Source: Candidatus Bathyarchaeota archaeon
GTDB taxonomy: Archaea; Thermoproteota; Bathyarchaeia; Bathyarchaeales; Bathycorpusculaceae
Length of the DNA stretch: 64,000 nucleotides
Reading direction: 5' to 3'
NCBI GenBank assembly: GCA_023488905.1
Contig: JAMDCQ010000002.1
Span: forward strand, 62,001-126,000
The notes under the pieces are model-generated. The model was not told where the DNA came from and searched no databases. It saw only the letters and a program-made list of their open reading frames with translations. Shown here piece after piece: positions 36,213-43,968 of this stretch (positions are counted from its first letter, which is position 1; every line of letters starts with the position of its first letter). A program made the position numbers and the translations under genes.

Positions 36213-36578
36213 TTAAAGCACCAAGAAGTTACCTACAAATTCAACCATATGTGAATTAAACTCTTTCAACATTTCGGTAACGAGTTGGTTTCCTTTAGGA
36301 GTCAATTGGTAGACTGTTTTTCTTCCGTCGGATTCGCCTTTTATTAACTCCTTTCTTTCCATTGTATAGATGGTGGCGTAAACGGTGCCGGGGCTTAGGA
36401 TACCTCCGAATTTGCTGTTAACGAAGGATGTGAGGTCGTATCCGCTTAGATTGCTTTGTTTTTTCATTTCAATCAAGATGAGAATGTCGAGGAAGCATTT
36501 GACTACTCGCGTTTCTATGTCTTTTGGCGAGTATCCGCTGACATATTTTTGGGGTTTATCGTTTTCTTCGGTACTCAT
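36213..36578 (-). CDS. PadR-family transcriptional regulator (3)
   Basis: A 121-residue winged-helix protein: VVKCFLDILILIEMKKQSNL then GYDLTSFVNSKFGGILSPGT and VYATIYTMERKELIKGES, GRKTVYQLTPKGNQLV. It belongs to the PadR group with an N-terminal charged extension of about 20 residues. ATG at 36578. It stands alone between tRNA-Ser and a large surface-protein gene. Confidence 0.88.
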   Translation of the reverse strand: MSTEENDKPQKYVSGYSPKDIETRVVKCFLDILILIEMKKQSNLSGYDLTSFVNSKFGGILSPGTVYATIYTMERKELIKGESDGRKTVYQLTPKGNQLVTEMLKEFNSHMVEFVGNFLVL

Positions 36579-36869
36579 GCGTATATTCGCCTCTGAGGTT
36601 TTCAGTACCTATAGGCAATGTTGAATTTTAATATTATTGTATGCAACGTTGGGCGCTAAATATTTTTTTAGGGATACAAAAAAGGATGGGCGTGAGTGGG
36701 TTAACGCATAATATTCAGGTCATGAATACTAATTTGAAAAAGCATTCCAAAAATTCAACAATGTTAATTCACTTTTGAGATGCCATTAATTAATTTGCAT
36801 TTATCAGCCGTTCATAATACTTAAAAACACGCAACAAGAACAGTAGCTTTCAATAAGAGGATATATTGA

Positions 36870-39152
36870 ATGTTGAGAAACAATTTTACCCGAAGAATCA
36901 ACTTTAGCATAGACATACCTCCCCCACCCCCTCCACCTACATCTCCAAAATCACGCAAAAAACTCTTCGCCATCCTAGCAGCCATATTGATAGTCATAAT
37001 CATCGTTCCCACTGCGCTAATGTTTTCAGGAGCACTAAACTTCACCCCACCCACAAACCCAACCCCCACGCCCGCTCCGACACAGTCACCAACTAATTCA
37101 CCAATAATTACACCCGGAGCCACGAACCCGCCAACAACAACTAACAGCGTAGTCAGCGTAACCTCGGGCTCCAAAGTCCCCGTTACGTCCCAAGTCATCG
37201 GTTCAGGAGGCGGAACAATCCAGGTAAGCGACACTTCAAGCCCGCTTTATGGGCTCAAAATCGTGGTGCCCGCTGCGGCAACCTCGGAGACCATTCAGTT
37301 CTCCATCAGTTATGCCGACGTCTCAGGCGTAAACGGTTTGCCTACAGGTGCATCGGCTGCAAGCAAACTCGTAACCATTGACGCATCAGGTTCATCAGCC
37401 TTCAACAACTACGACATGTTCGATAAACCCGTCGAAGTCACCCTGCCATACGATTCATCTGCGGCAAACAGCGACTCCGCGCCAGTCAGGTTCTACTGGT
37501 ACGATTCCCAGAACGGCCAACTCGACGCCACGGGCTTTCTACGTCAAGACAAAACAGCACATACAATAACGTTCCTGACAGCTTCGTTCTCCGATTTCAT
37601 AGCCGTCGAAGTTGATATGATGCTTTCAGAGCTCAGCGGGGAGACAAGTTATTCAGTAGACACAGGGTTCCGGCCGCTAAACAATGGGTGGTTCATACCC
37701 AACTACGGTTCAGTGCAGACCCCCGGCGGCATGTGCCTTGGCATGGTAAACTATGCGAAATGGTACTACACCTACCACAGCTCAGACACTGGTCTTCACA
37801 GCAAGTACATTGAAGGCGACGCGGCAGAATGGCGCGACGACGCAACAGCCATCCAGCTCGCTGCAAGAGCACATCTGGCAACAAGTGGCATCTGGAGCTC
37901 TCTGACAACCGAAGAATACAACTGGGCAGTCTCTAATGCACGCGAAGTTGGCTTAAGCTGGCTGTCAGGCATGATCGTGACAGGTGAACCTCAACTGATC
38001 GGTCTCAAAGCACGAGACAACAGCGGCACTTGGCTAAACTATGCCCATGCAGTTTTAACTTACGGATACCAAGATGGAGCTTTTCAGATTTATGACCCGA
38101 ACTTCCCTGGCTCTTCACCCAGCGATAGCATGCGCGAAATACCCTTCGATTACACCGATGGATTTAGTGAAACCTACATTTCAGGCAGAACCCGCTCCGA
38201 CAACCTGGTTTTTAACATATTCTATCATGCAGGCTCCAAACTCTCCTCCACACCCAGCGATTACCAGGGACTCTATGATTCAGCACAAAGTAAATTCCAA
38301 GGCAGCAGCACCTTCCCAACCGTAACCTTAACGGATATAACCACAACACCCGCGGGAACCACACCAATCGACACAGACGGCGACGGCGTCCGCGACACCT
38401 CCGAAGCGACAACTGTCATCTCAGGCACCATTACAGGAGGGACCAAAGCGATAACGTCAACCTTGATTTTCGTTGACAACAAAAAATACACTGCTGAAGT
38501 AGTTAACGGCGAATTCTCGAAAGAAGTTCCATTGCTTGCAGGAGATAACGACGTAGTCATATTAGCAACAGATGAAAACACTTTCAGCAACTGGGCAGGT
38601 TTTCTACGTGACATCATCAAATGCACCGCAAGCCCCGCATCGTTCACTGTCACACTCACTTGGGATCAAGGAGAAAGCGACGTGGACCTTCACGTCCTAG
38701 AACCTGGAACTGACGGACGACACATCTACTACGGTAACAAAGGCACTGCAGGGGGCGAAAACCCATACCTCGACATAGATAACAGAGCTGGATATGGACC
38801 CGAACACTACTACGCCATAGAAGGCACCCAAATTCCCAGTCAAACCAACCTATACGGAACCTACCAAGTCAAAGTTCAATACTACGACGACAAAAGCGGC
38901 GCAGAAACACCCCAAACAATCACCTACCATTTGCACGTGAAGTATTTAGCGTTCAAGAATGACCAGACGGGGCAGGAATTCTGGATTGAACAATCAAGAG
39001 ACGGCGTCTTATCCACCGACAGCAGCGTAAACACAGACACATTCAGCACAACCGGCGCGTCATGGTCAACTGTTTGGTCAATAGATTATTCAGCGCCCAA
39101 CCCAGCAGACTACGGTATTCCACCGCCACCGCAAAATCAGTTCCCAACTTAG
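36870..39152 (+). CDS. Surface protein with papain-like cysteine peptidase-type domain
   Basis: A 760-residue protein anchored by an N-terminal helix (about residues 33-52) after a cytoplasmic PPPPPPP segment; a Pro/Thr linker follows outside. A ZU5/Ig-like region (residues 100-240) precedes a domain with GGMCLGMVNYAKW (Cys289), WLNYAHAVLTYGY (His393) and FQIYDPNFPG (Asp409), spaced like the catalytic triad of a papain/C39-like peptidase. Then come DTDGDGVRDTSE (a calcium-binding type-3 motif), an Ig-like bundle, and a DUF2135/YfaP-type domain (DVDLHVLEPGTDG, YLDIDNRAGYGPEHY). The enzymatic assignment is inference from spacing. Confidence 0.65.
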   Translation: MLRNNFTRRINFSIDIPPPPPPPTSPKSRKKLFAILAAILIVIIIVPTALMFSGALNFTPPTNPTPTPAPTQSPTNSPIITPGATNPPTTTNSVVSVTSGSKVPVTSQVIGSGGGTIQVSDTSSPLYGLKIVVPAAATSETIQFSISYADVSGVNGLPTGASAASKLVTIDASGSSAFNNYDMFDKPVEVTLPYDSSAANSDSAPVRFYWYDSQNGQLDATGFLRQDKTAHTITFLTASFSDFIAVEVDMMLSELSGETSYSVDTGFRPLNNGWFIPNYGSVQTPGGMCLGMVNYAKWYYTYHSSDTGLHSKYIEGDAAEWRDDATAIQLAARAHLATSGIWSSLTTEEYNWAVSNAREVGLSWLSGMIVTGEPQLIGLKARDNSGTWLNYAHAVLTYGYQDGAFQIYDPNFPGSSPSDSMREIPFDYTDGFSETYISGRTRSDNLVFNIFYHAGSKLSSTPSDYQGLYDSAQSKFQGSSTFPTVTLTDITTTPAGTTPIDTDGDGVRDTSEATTVISGTITGGTKAITSTLIFVDNKKYTAEVVNGEFSKEVPLLAGDNDVVILATDENTFSNWAGFLRDIIKCTASPASFTVTLTWDQGESDVDLHVLEPGTDGRHIYYGNKGTAGGENPYLDIDNRAGYGPEHYYAIEGTQIPSQTNLYGTYQVKVQYYDDKSGAETPQTITYHLHVKYLAFKNDQTGQEFWIEQSRDGVLSTDSSVNTDTFSTTGASWSTVWSIDYSAPNPADYGIPPPPQNQFPT

Positions 39153-39230
39153 CCCTAAAAAAAGGGCACCCTTTTCCTTTTATTCCTTTTTTAGAGTTTT
39201 GCAGCAAAGTTACCTTTTATGTTCAATTCC

Positions 39231-39521
39231 TTAAAGCAAAACCTTGTGGTTGCTTGCTTCCAGAATTTCACTATTCGCCTGATTTTTCTGTCTGCTTCTG
39301 GTTTTTTTGCGCACGACAGCTGTTTTACGATAATCGATAAAAGTAATGACAATACCCATTGCTGATAAAATAAATCCAATTACAGCCAAAAATGGTGCTT
39401 GGGCCCTATAGTCATAGGTTACCCAAGGATGTGACGATGCACCACCTGCGAAGTAAAAAACGATGCTAAGAAAGATCATAAATGCTCCCACACCTAAGAG
39501 TACGTTGCCAGCACTATTCAT
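39231..39521 (-). CDS. Small two-helix membrane protein
   Basis: A 96-residue protein with two membrane helices (about residues 5-26 and 43-63) and a basic C-terminal tail rich in Lys, Arg and Gln. The outside loop contains GGASSHPWVTYDYRAQ. Family not recognised. ATG at 39521; it converges on the surface-protein gene at 36870. Confidence 0.5.
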   Translation of the reverse strand: MNSAGNVLLGVGAFMIFLSIVFYFAGGASSHPWVTYDYRAQAPFLAVIGFILSAMGIVITFIDYRKTAVVRKKTRSRQKNQANSEILEASNHKVLL

Positions 39522-39794
39522 GGAAGCTACCGAATTTGTTTAGTTGTTCCTTGCTTATTTATTTTAATCGTAGTTTTGATTTTTCATTTTTTGTTCCATC
39601 TTGAACCCAAGGCTTTTTAGTCGGGGAAGGTGCGTTATTCATCGGGGGATGATGTCGCCGTCCCAGTCTGATCGGGAAAGATGAAGAATTAAACGAATGA
39701 CAGACCCCAAAGTGTTCAGACTGGCAAAAAACTTGAAGCTATCCGCTTCAAAGAGATTGAAAAAATAGAAAATAGTATCTGCTTTAACAGGCGG

Positions 39795-39926
39795 CTACTT
39801 TTTGCCTTTACCTGCGTGCTTGGAAGGAAGCGAAACCTGCTTTCTTTCTTTACGTTTCTGGTCTTTTTCGCGTTGCAGCTTTTTGTGCTGTTCTAATCCT
39901 TCGGCTTTCTTTGCTTTTTTAGACAA
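39795..39926 (-). CDS. 43-residue lysine-rich protein
   Basis: A very short, strongly basic protein: MSKKAKKAEGLEQHKK at the start, RKERKQVSLPSKHAGKGKK at the end. TTG start at 39926 with GGATGAG upstream, at normal spacing, supports translation. Half the residues are Lys, Arg or Gln. The composition suggests RNA or DNA binding, but no family is recognised. Confidence 0.5.
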   Translation of the reverse strand: MSKKAKKAEGLEQHKKLQREKDQKRKERKQVSLPSKHAGKGKK

Positions 39927-40047
39927 ATATACTCATCCTTGGAATGTAAGATTACGGGGGGATGCTCAAAAAGCTTCCTTACTACAAATCAGTAGCTGAG
40001 GAATATTTAATAGCGAAATACTTCAAGCTACTTGGGACGGAATAGTC

Positions 40048-40200
40048 ATGTCGAGTCCCAATTTGCGTTGCCCAAAATGTGGTTCCCATAGAGTTGAGAG
40101 GCAAAGGAATCAAGAGGTTAAGTGTTGTGCGTGTGGGATGGTTTTTTATTTTGTTACGCCTGATACGGGTTCGGCTGATTTGGATAGATATCGGCTGTGA
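40048..40200 (+). CDS. 50-residue zinc-ribbon protein
   Basis: A short protein with one CPKCGSHRVERQRNQEVKC then CACG motif, i.e. a C-X2-C...C-X2-C ribbon like the TFIIB/TFIIS type. No further domain. ATG at 40048 with GGACGGAAT upstream. Such single ribbons occur widely in archaea without assigned function. It lies just upstream of an ArsR gene on the same strand, with the ArsR operator between. Confidence 0.6.
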   Translation: MSSPNLRCPKCGSHRVERQRNQEVKCCACGMVFYFVTPDTGSADLDRYRL

Positions 40201-40210
40201 GACCCAATAA

Positions 40211-40247
40211 GTTTATATGAATAATACTTCATATGAATAGTTATTCA
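40211..40247 (+). promoter_or_regulatory. ArsR operator and promoter
   Basis: TGAATAATACTTCATATGAA is the first part of a 30-bp near-perfect palindrome at 40218-40247, centred on TTCATATGAA and ending TTATTCA. A TATA-like TTTATATGA overlaps its left edge. The form matches the ArsR/SmtB 12-2-12 operators, so binding by the gene just downstream is very likely (autoregulation). Confidence 0.75.
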
Positions 40248-40268
40248 CACAATTAATGAGATGGGAAA

Positions 40269-40589
40269 ATGAAAAAAAGCCTAACCACAATCTGCCACCG
40301 CTTCTTCACCAACCTAGCCAACCCCACACGCTTAGCAGCCATCGAACAACTCATCAACCAACCCATGAGCGTAACCGAACTCGCAACCGCACTCGGACAG
40401 GAACAAAGCATGATCAGCCACAACATCAAACCACTCCTTGACTGCAACATCCTAACCAGCCACCGAGAAGGCAAAAAACACATCCTAACAGTCAACCTCG
40501 AAACCATAGCACCCATCTTTGAAGCAATAGAAAACCACGCCCTAAAATTCTGCCCCACAGGCGGAAAATGCCTAAAAGGAGAAACATAA
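40269..40589 (+). CDS. ArsR/SmtB-family repressor
   Basis: A 106-residue winged-helix repressor: FFTNLANPTRLAAIEQLINQ opens the domain, VTELATALGQEQSMISHNIK is the recognition helix, and HREGKKHILTVN the wing. A C-terminal CPTGGKCLKGE gives a Cys pair that, with Cys9 in TTICHRF, could bind metal or be redox-active. It is followed directly by a ferredoxin gene (ATG at 40591), whose ribosome-binding site AAAGGAG lies inside this gene's end. Confidence 0.92.
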   Translation: MKKSLTTICHRFFTNLANPTRLAAIEQLINQPMSVTELATALGQEQSMISHNIKPLLDCNILTSHREGKKHILTVNLETIAPIFEAIENHALKFCPTGGKCLKGET

Positions 40590-40590
40590 A

Positions 40591-41238
40591 ATGAAGAGAA
40601 AAATCGTACACATCGATGAGAACCTCTGTAACGGATGCGGAGCATGTATCCCCAAATGCGCAGAAGGCGCACTCCAAATCATAAACGGCAAAGCCAAACT
40701 GGTCAAAGACACCTACTGCGACGGACTAGGCGCATGTCTGGGGCAATGCCCACAAGGCGCAATCACCGTCACAGAACGCGAGGCAGACGCATTTAGCGAA
40801 GCCGAAGTCCATGATTACCTCAAAAGTAAAGGCATAGAAAAATCAGTCACAATCCAACCTGCGCATGCTGAGGTGCAGAAGCCCCAGTGGCCCGTGAAAT
40901 TGGACTTGGTTCCGCCGAAAGCGCCCTTCTTCGAAAACGCAAACATCCTCTTAGCCGCCGACTGTGCGCCCGTTGCCCTCAAAAGCTTCCACGATTTGAT
41001 GGCTGGGAAACGGGTCATCATCGGTTGTCCCAAATTCAACGACGCCCGCGCTTACGCCGCTAAACTAACCGAGATCCTAAAACAAAACAACATCGCAGGC
41101 ATAACCGTCGTACACATGGAAGTGCCCTGCTGCACGGGCTTAAAGTGGGCAGTGAACAAAGCGCTTGAAGGCTCAGGTAAACAGGTTCCAGTTAAAGAGT
41201 ATGAAGTCAAAATTGGAGGTGACATTGTTGAGCTCTGA
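40591..41238 (+). CDS. 2x[4Fe-4S] ferredoxin with C-terminal domain
   Basis: A 215-residue protein. The N-terminal ferredoxin domain has CNGCGACIPKC and, about 30 residues on, CDGLGACLGQCPQGAI. The second motif is spaced C-X5-C-X3-CP, so it has only three evident Cys of its own plus neighbours. The C-terminal 130 residues include an acidic linker and a domain with LLAADCAPVALKSFHDL and VEVPCCTGLKWAV-like Cys pairs. I know such ferredoxins in anaerobic archaea and bacteria. It is co-transcribed with arsR and the next gene, so induction by a metal or redox signal is likely. Confidence 0.8.
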   Translation: MKRKIVHIDENLCNGCGACIPKCAEGALQIINGKAKLVKDTYCDGLGACLGQCPQGAITVTEREADAFSEAEVHDYLKSKGIEKSVTIQPAHAEVQKPQWPVKLDLVPPKAPFFENANILLAADCAPVALKSFHDLMAGKRVIIGCPKFNDARAYAAKLTEILKQNNIAGITVVHMEVPCCTGLKWAVNKALEGSGKQVPVKEYEVKIGGDIVEL

Positions 41239-41479
41239 TAAACCGATAGAAAAGAACCCCGATACATGCCCCGGACTGCGCGATTTGCTGCAGCCTAAAC
41301 CTGCCTACATTAACTGCCATGTCTGTGGGGGTGAGCTGGAAATCTGGAGTGACGAGGACAAAACCACTTGCCCCAGTTGCGGAGCCGAATGGAAGCGACC
41401 TGACCCTTCCGCCGCGTGCCTGCAGTACTGCCAGTTTGCTGATAAATGCCGAGGTATAATTGAATCACGCAAAAGATAA
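41225..41479 (+). CDS. Cysteine-rich zinc-ribbon-like protein
   Basis: An 84-residue protein with nine cysteines: CPGLRDLL near the start, CHVCGGELEIWSDEDKTTCP then CGAEW forming a zinc ribbon, then CLQYCQFADKC. I choose TTG at 41225, preceded by GGAGGT 5 bp upstream and overlapping the ferredoxin end. The next-codon TTG at 41228 is also possible. It completes the arsR-ferredoxin operon. It probably binds a metal or cluster; the role is unknown. Confidence 0.7.
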   Translation: MLSSDKPIEKNPDTCPGLRDLLQPKPAYINCHVCGGELEIWSDEDKTTCPSCGAEWKRPDPSAACLQYCQFADKCRGIIESRKR

Positions 41480-41562
41480 TCATAGAGCCGTTTTTTCTTT
41501 TTATTTTTTAATTCAGTTTTTACATACACAAACTACAAAAACAATCGCGTTAGAAGGTATAT

Positions 41563-41693
41563 TGGCTTTCACTCAGTGTCGCTTGCTATGCACGCGTAAA
41601 AGCCCCTTACATGTATCCTATCCGTGTCTGTGAGCTCGGGAGGCCCAACTTTGACGTTAAGTGGGTGGCGTGGACAAGCGCCAGTGAAAGCCA
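41563..41693 (+). ncRNA. Candidate structured RNA (long hairpin with inner stems)
   Basis: TGGCTTTCACT (41563-41573) pairs perfectly with AGTGAAAGCCA (41683-41693). Inside, CGCTTG (41580-41585) pairs with CAAGCG (41675-41680), and CACGC pairs with GCGTG further in. The enclosed 90 nt contains smaller hairpins (GTAAAAGCCCCTTAC). No frame of interest exists here. I looked for RNase P and SRP signatures and did not find them. The strand is unknown; plus is shown by convention. Confidence 0.4.
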
Positions 41694-41821
41694 CTATTTA
41701 CTACCATACACCCTATGTGAGAACCGAAACCTAACTGAACACCACACTGTTATGCGCAGCTAAATAGGGAATTCTACATAGAAAACACAGCTGCCTAAGA
41801 GAGTTCTGCTTGCGGAATCAA

Positions 41822-41936
41822 CCACAACCAGCCTGCAACCCAACAAAGACGCCTAAAGCAAAACGCAAACGGCAGCATAAACCGCGGGTTGTTGTTGAAA
41901 CAAGGAGGGGGCACGGCAACAACAACTACAAAAGAA
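41822..41936 (-). repeat. GTTGTTGTTG-stem element, copy 1
   Basis: On the minus strand, just after the htrA stop and a T-rich tract, GTTGTTGTTG pairs perfectly with CAACAACAAC over 10 bp (41888-41926) with a 19-nt loop. Beyond the stem lies CCGCGGTTTATGCTGC and then a TTTTGCTTT tract. The copy at 49751-49850 has the same stem and the same flanks with a different loop. Confidence 0.65.
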
Positions 41937-41943
41937 AAAGGAA

Positions 41944-43152
41944 CTAAGCGTTCCCGATAGTGACCTGAACGTTCTGTGTTTGCCCGTTACGAACCACCGA
42001 AAAAGTGACTACTTGCCCCGGAAGAGTATGCTGTTCGAGATAGGAAAACAAGTCGTCAGTATTAGCGATTCGCACATTACCTATGCCGATTATGATGTCA
42101 CCACCCACTACCACGTTTCTGTTCAAAACAGCTTTGATCGTGCTACCGCCTTGCAAGCCATTCGGCACAGAAACGGATTCCACCAAAACGCCATAGGTAA
42201 CTGTTGCGCCCATAGCTTGCGCGATTGGGTAATTCATGTCTGTACCCACGACGTTTATGGAGGGATGCTGGTCATAGCTACCTGAGCTAACAAGAGAGGG
42301 CAATACACGCATCAGGGTTGATGAGGGAATTGCAAAGCCTAAGCCTTCCGAGTTACTGATACCAGCAGTCGTTATACCCACCACTTGCCCAGCGTAGTTT
42401 ATCAGTGGACCACCAGAGTTTCCTGAATTTATAGGCGTGGTCGTTTGGATTGTGTCAGGTATAACTTGGTTATCTGAACCTACCGTTATTGTTCTGCCTA
42501 TAGCGCTTATTATTCCAGTAGTTAATGTGCCTGACAAGCCATACGGCGTGCCAACTGCCACAACGGGGTCGCCTACATTAAGGGTGGACGAACTGACAAG
42601 CGGCAAAGCTTTCACGCCGCTGGGCATTGAAGACACCGAGAGAACAGCTATGTCAGCTTTAGGGTCTTGTCCCACTACTGTAGCAGGGTAACTGTTACCA
42701 TCAGGAAAAGTCACAGTTACATTGATTGTCCCTGTCACAACATGGTCATTGGTTACTACAAATAATCGATTGTTAACTTCTGCAACAAAACCCGAACCCT
42801 GCTGAAGGGTGTAAACACGTTGACCAAACATAGTGAAACCTGGCGCTAAATCTTGGATAACAACCACGGATGATTTTACATTTGCATAAAGCGCCGCGAG
42901 AGAGACGTTTTCGTTTAATAGAAAAGTTGAGCCGCCGCTTCCCTGATACACACCGAGTTGCGATTGCAAATCAGTTAGTTTATTGTTAAAGTCAGTGTAA
43001 GTTACTGCGTAGCCGATTAAACCACCAGCAACTAAACCGACCAAAAGAAGCGCAACTAACAGTACCCCGCTAAAACGTCTCTTTTTTTCAATAGGGGGAG
43101 GGGGAATAGAAGGAAAAGAGGCAGTTTGTGTTTCTGGTTGTGACTCCATCAT
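41944..43152 (-). CDS. HtrA/DegP-type membrane-anchored serine protease
   Basis: A 402-residue protein: a short cytoplasmic N-terminus with proline cluster, an anchor helix (about residues 27-50), then an extracellular trypsin-like domain with His137 (VTNDHVV), Asp167 (DIAVLSV) and Ser246 (NSGNSGGPL), then one PDZ domain with GGSTIKAVLNRNVVVGGDII. It would degrade or refold damaged proteins outside the membrane. It follows the ABC ATPase gene by 6 bp, the third gene of a macB-lolD-htrA operon. ATG at 43152. Confidence 0.92.
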   Translation of the reverse strand: MMESQPETQTASFPSIPPPPIEKKRRFSGVLLVALLLVGLVAGGLIGYAVTYTDFNNKLTDLQSQLGVYQGSGGSTFLLNENVSLAALYANVKSSVVVIQDLAPGFTMFGQRVYTLQQGSGFVAEVNNRLFVVTNDHVVTGTINVTVTFPDGNSYPATVVGQDPKADIAVLSVSSMPSGVKALPLVSSSTLNVGDPVVAVGTPYGLSGTLTTGIISAIGRTITVGSDNQVIPDTIQTTTPINSGNSGGPLINYAGQVVGITTAGISNSEGLGFAIPSSTLMRVLPSLVSSGSYDQHPSINVVGTDMNYPIAQAMGATVTYGVLVESVSVPNGLQGGSTIKAVLNRNVVVGGDIIIGIGNVRIANTDDLFSYLEQHTLPGQVVTFSVVRNGQTQNVQVTIGNA

Positions 43153-43158
43153 TCACCA

Positions 43159-43968
43159 CTAAGAGGCAAATAGTTCGTCAGTTTGGAACAGCGGCTTCTT
43201 GCATGCCTGACAATTGTCGTCGGTGATTTTGATCGGTGCTCCGCAGTGTGGACATTTGCTGTTCTTCTTTGCTAGATGCAAGCCTTCCTTCTCTTTAACT
43301 ATTTTGCCATCTTTTAATAGTAGCATGCGTTCTGTGTGCAATGCAGCGTTGGTATCATGAGTTACCATTATGATGGTTGTTCCCTGATTCAAGTTTAGGT
43401 TTGCTAGCAGTTTGATGATTTCTTGTTTGTTCTTTGTGTCTAGGTTGCCGGTGGGTTCGTCAGCTAGGATTATTGCTGGGTCGTTTGCTAATGCCCTTGC
43501 GATTGCGACGCGTTGCTGTTCACCTTGGCTAAGTCTTTGGGGGCGATGGTTTTCCCTGCCAGATAATCCAACTAGGTTTAAGAGTTCACTTGCGCGTTTC
43601 TTGCGTTCTTCTCTGCTTTTGATTTTGCCTTCCATAGGTAATTCTACGTTTTCTCTGGCGTTTAGGTAGGGTAGTAGGTTGAAGGATTGGAAAATGAAGC
43701 CCATCTTGTCACGGCGTACCTTGTAGAGTTTGTTTTCGGGGGTTTTTGTGACATTTACGTCATCTATCGTTACAGTTCCTTCAGTTGGTTTGTCGATGCA
43801 TCCGATCACGTTCAGCAGGGTAGTTTTGCCTGATCCTGATGGGCCCATGATTGCTATGAATTCGCCTTTGTTCACGGTCAAGTTCAGATTGGTCAGGGCG
43901 TTGACTAGGCGTTTACCCAGCATGTAGGTTTTGTTTAGGTTTTCTATTTGCAGTACTGGTTTACTCAT
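43159..43968 (-). CDS. LolD/MacB-type ABC ATPase with C-terminal zinc ribbon
   Basis: A 269-residue ATPase of the LolD/MacB group: Walker A MGPSGSGKTTLLN (residues 41-53), Q-loop FIFQSFNLLPYL, signature LSQGEQQRVAIARAL (146-160), Walker B IILADEPTGNLD and the switch histidine in VTHD. Unusually, a zinc ribbon CPHCGAPIKITDDNCQACK (Cys239, 242, 253, 256) closes the protein. Pairs with the permease upstream, whose gene overlaps it by 8 bp. The role is probably export or protein release from the membrane rather than uptake. Confidence 0.93.
   Translation of the reverse strand: MSKPVLQIENLNKTYMLGKRLVNALTNLNLTVNKGEFIAIMGPSGSGKTTLLNVIGCIDKPTEGTVTIDDVNVTKTPENKLYKVRRDKMGFIFQSFNLLPYLNARENVELPMEGKIKSREERKKRASELLNLVGLSGRENHRPQRLSQGEQQRVAIARALANDPAIILADEPTGNLDTKNKQEIIKLLANLNLNQGTTIIMVTHDTNAALHTERMLLLKDGKIVKEKEGLHLAKKNSKCPHCGAPIKITDDNCQACKKPLFQTDELFAS

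Noticed and set aside
39649-39705. Possible C/D box small RNA (ATGATG, CTGA, ATGAAGA in order)
   Set aside because: The box D is missing (CAGA instead of CTGA) and box C is imperfect. Without complementarity to rRNA this is probably chance.
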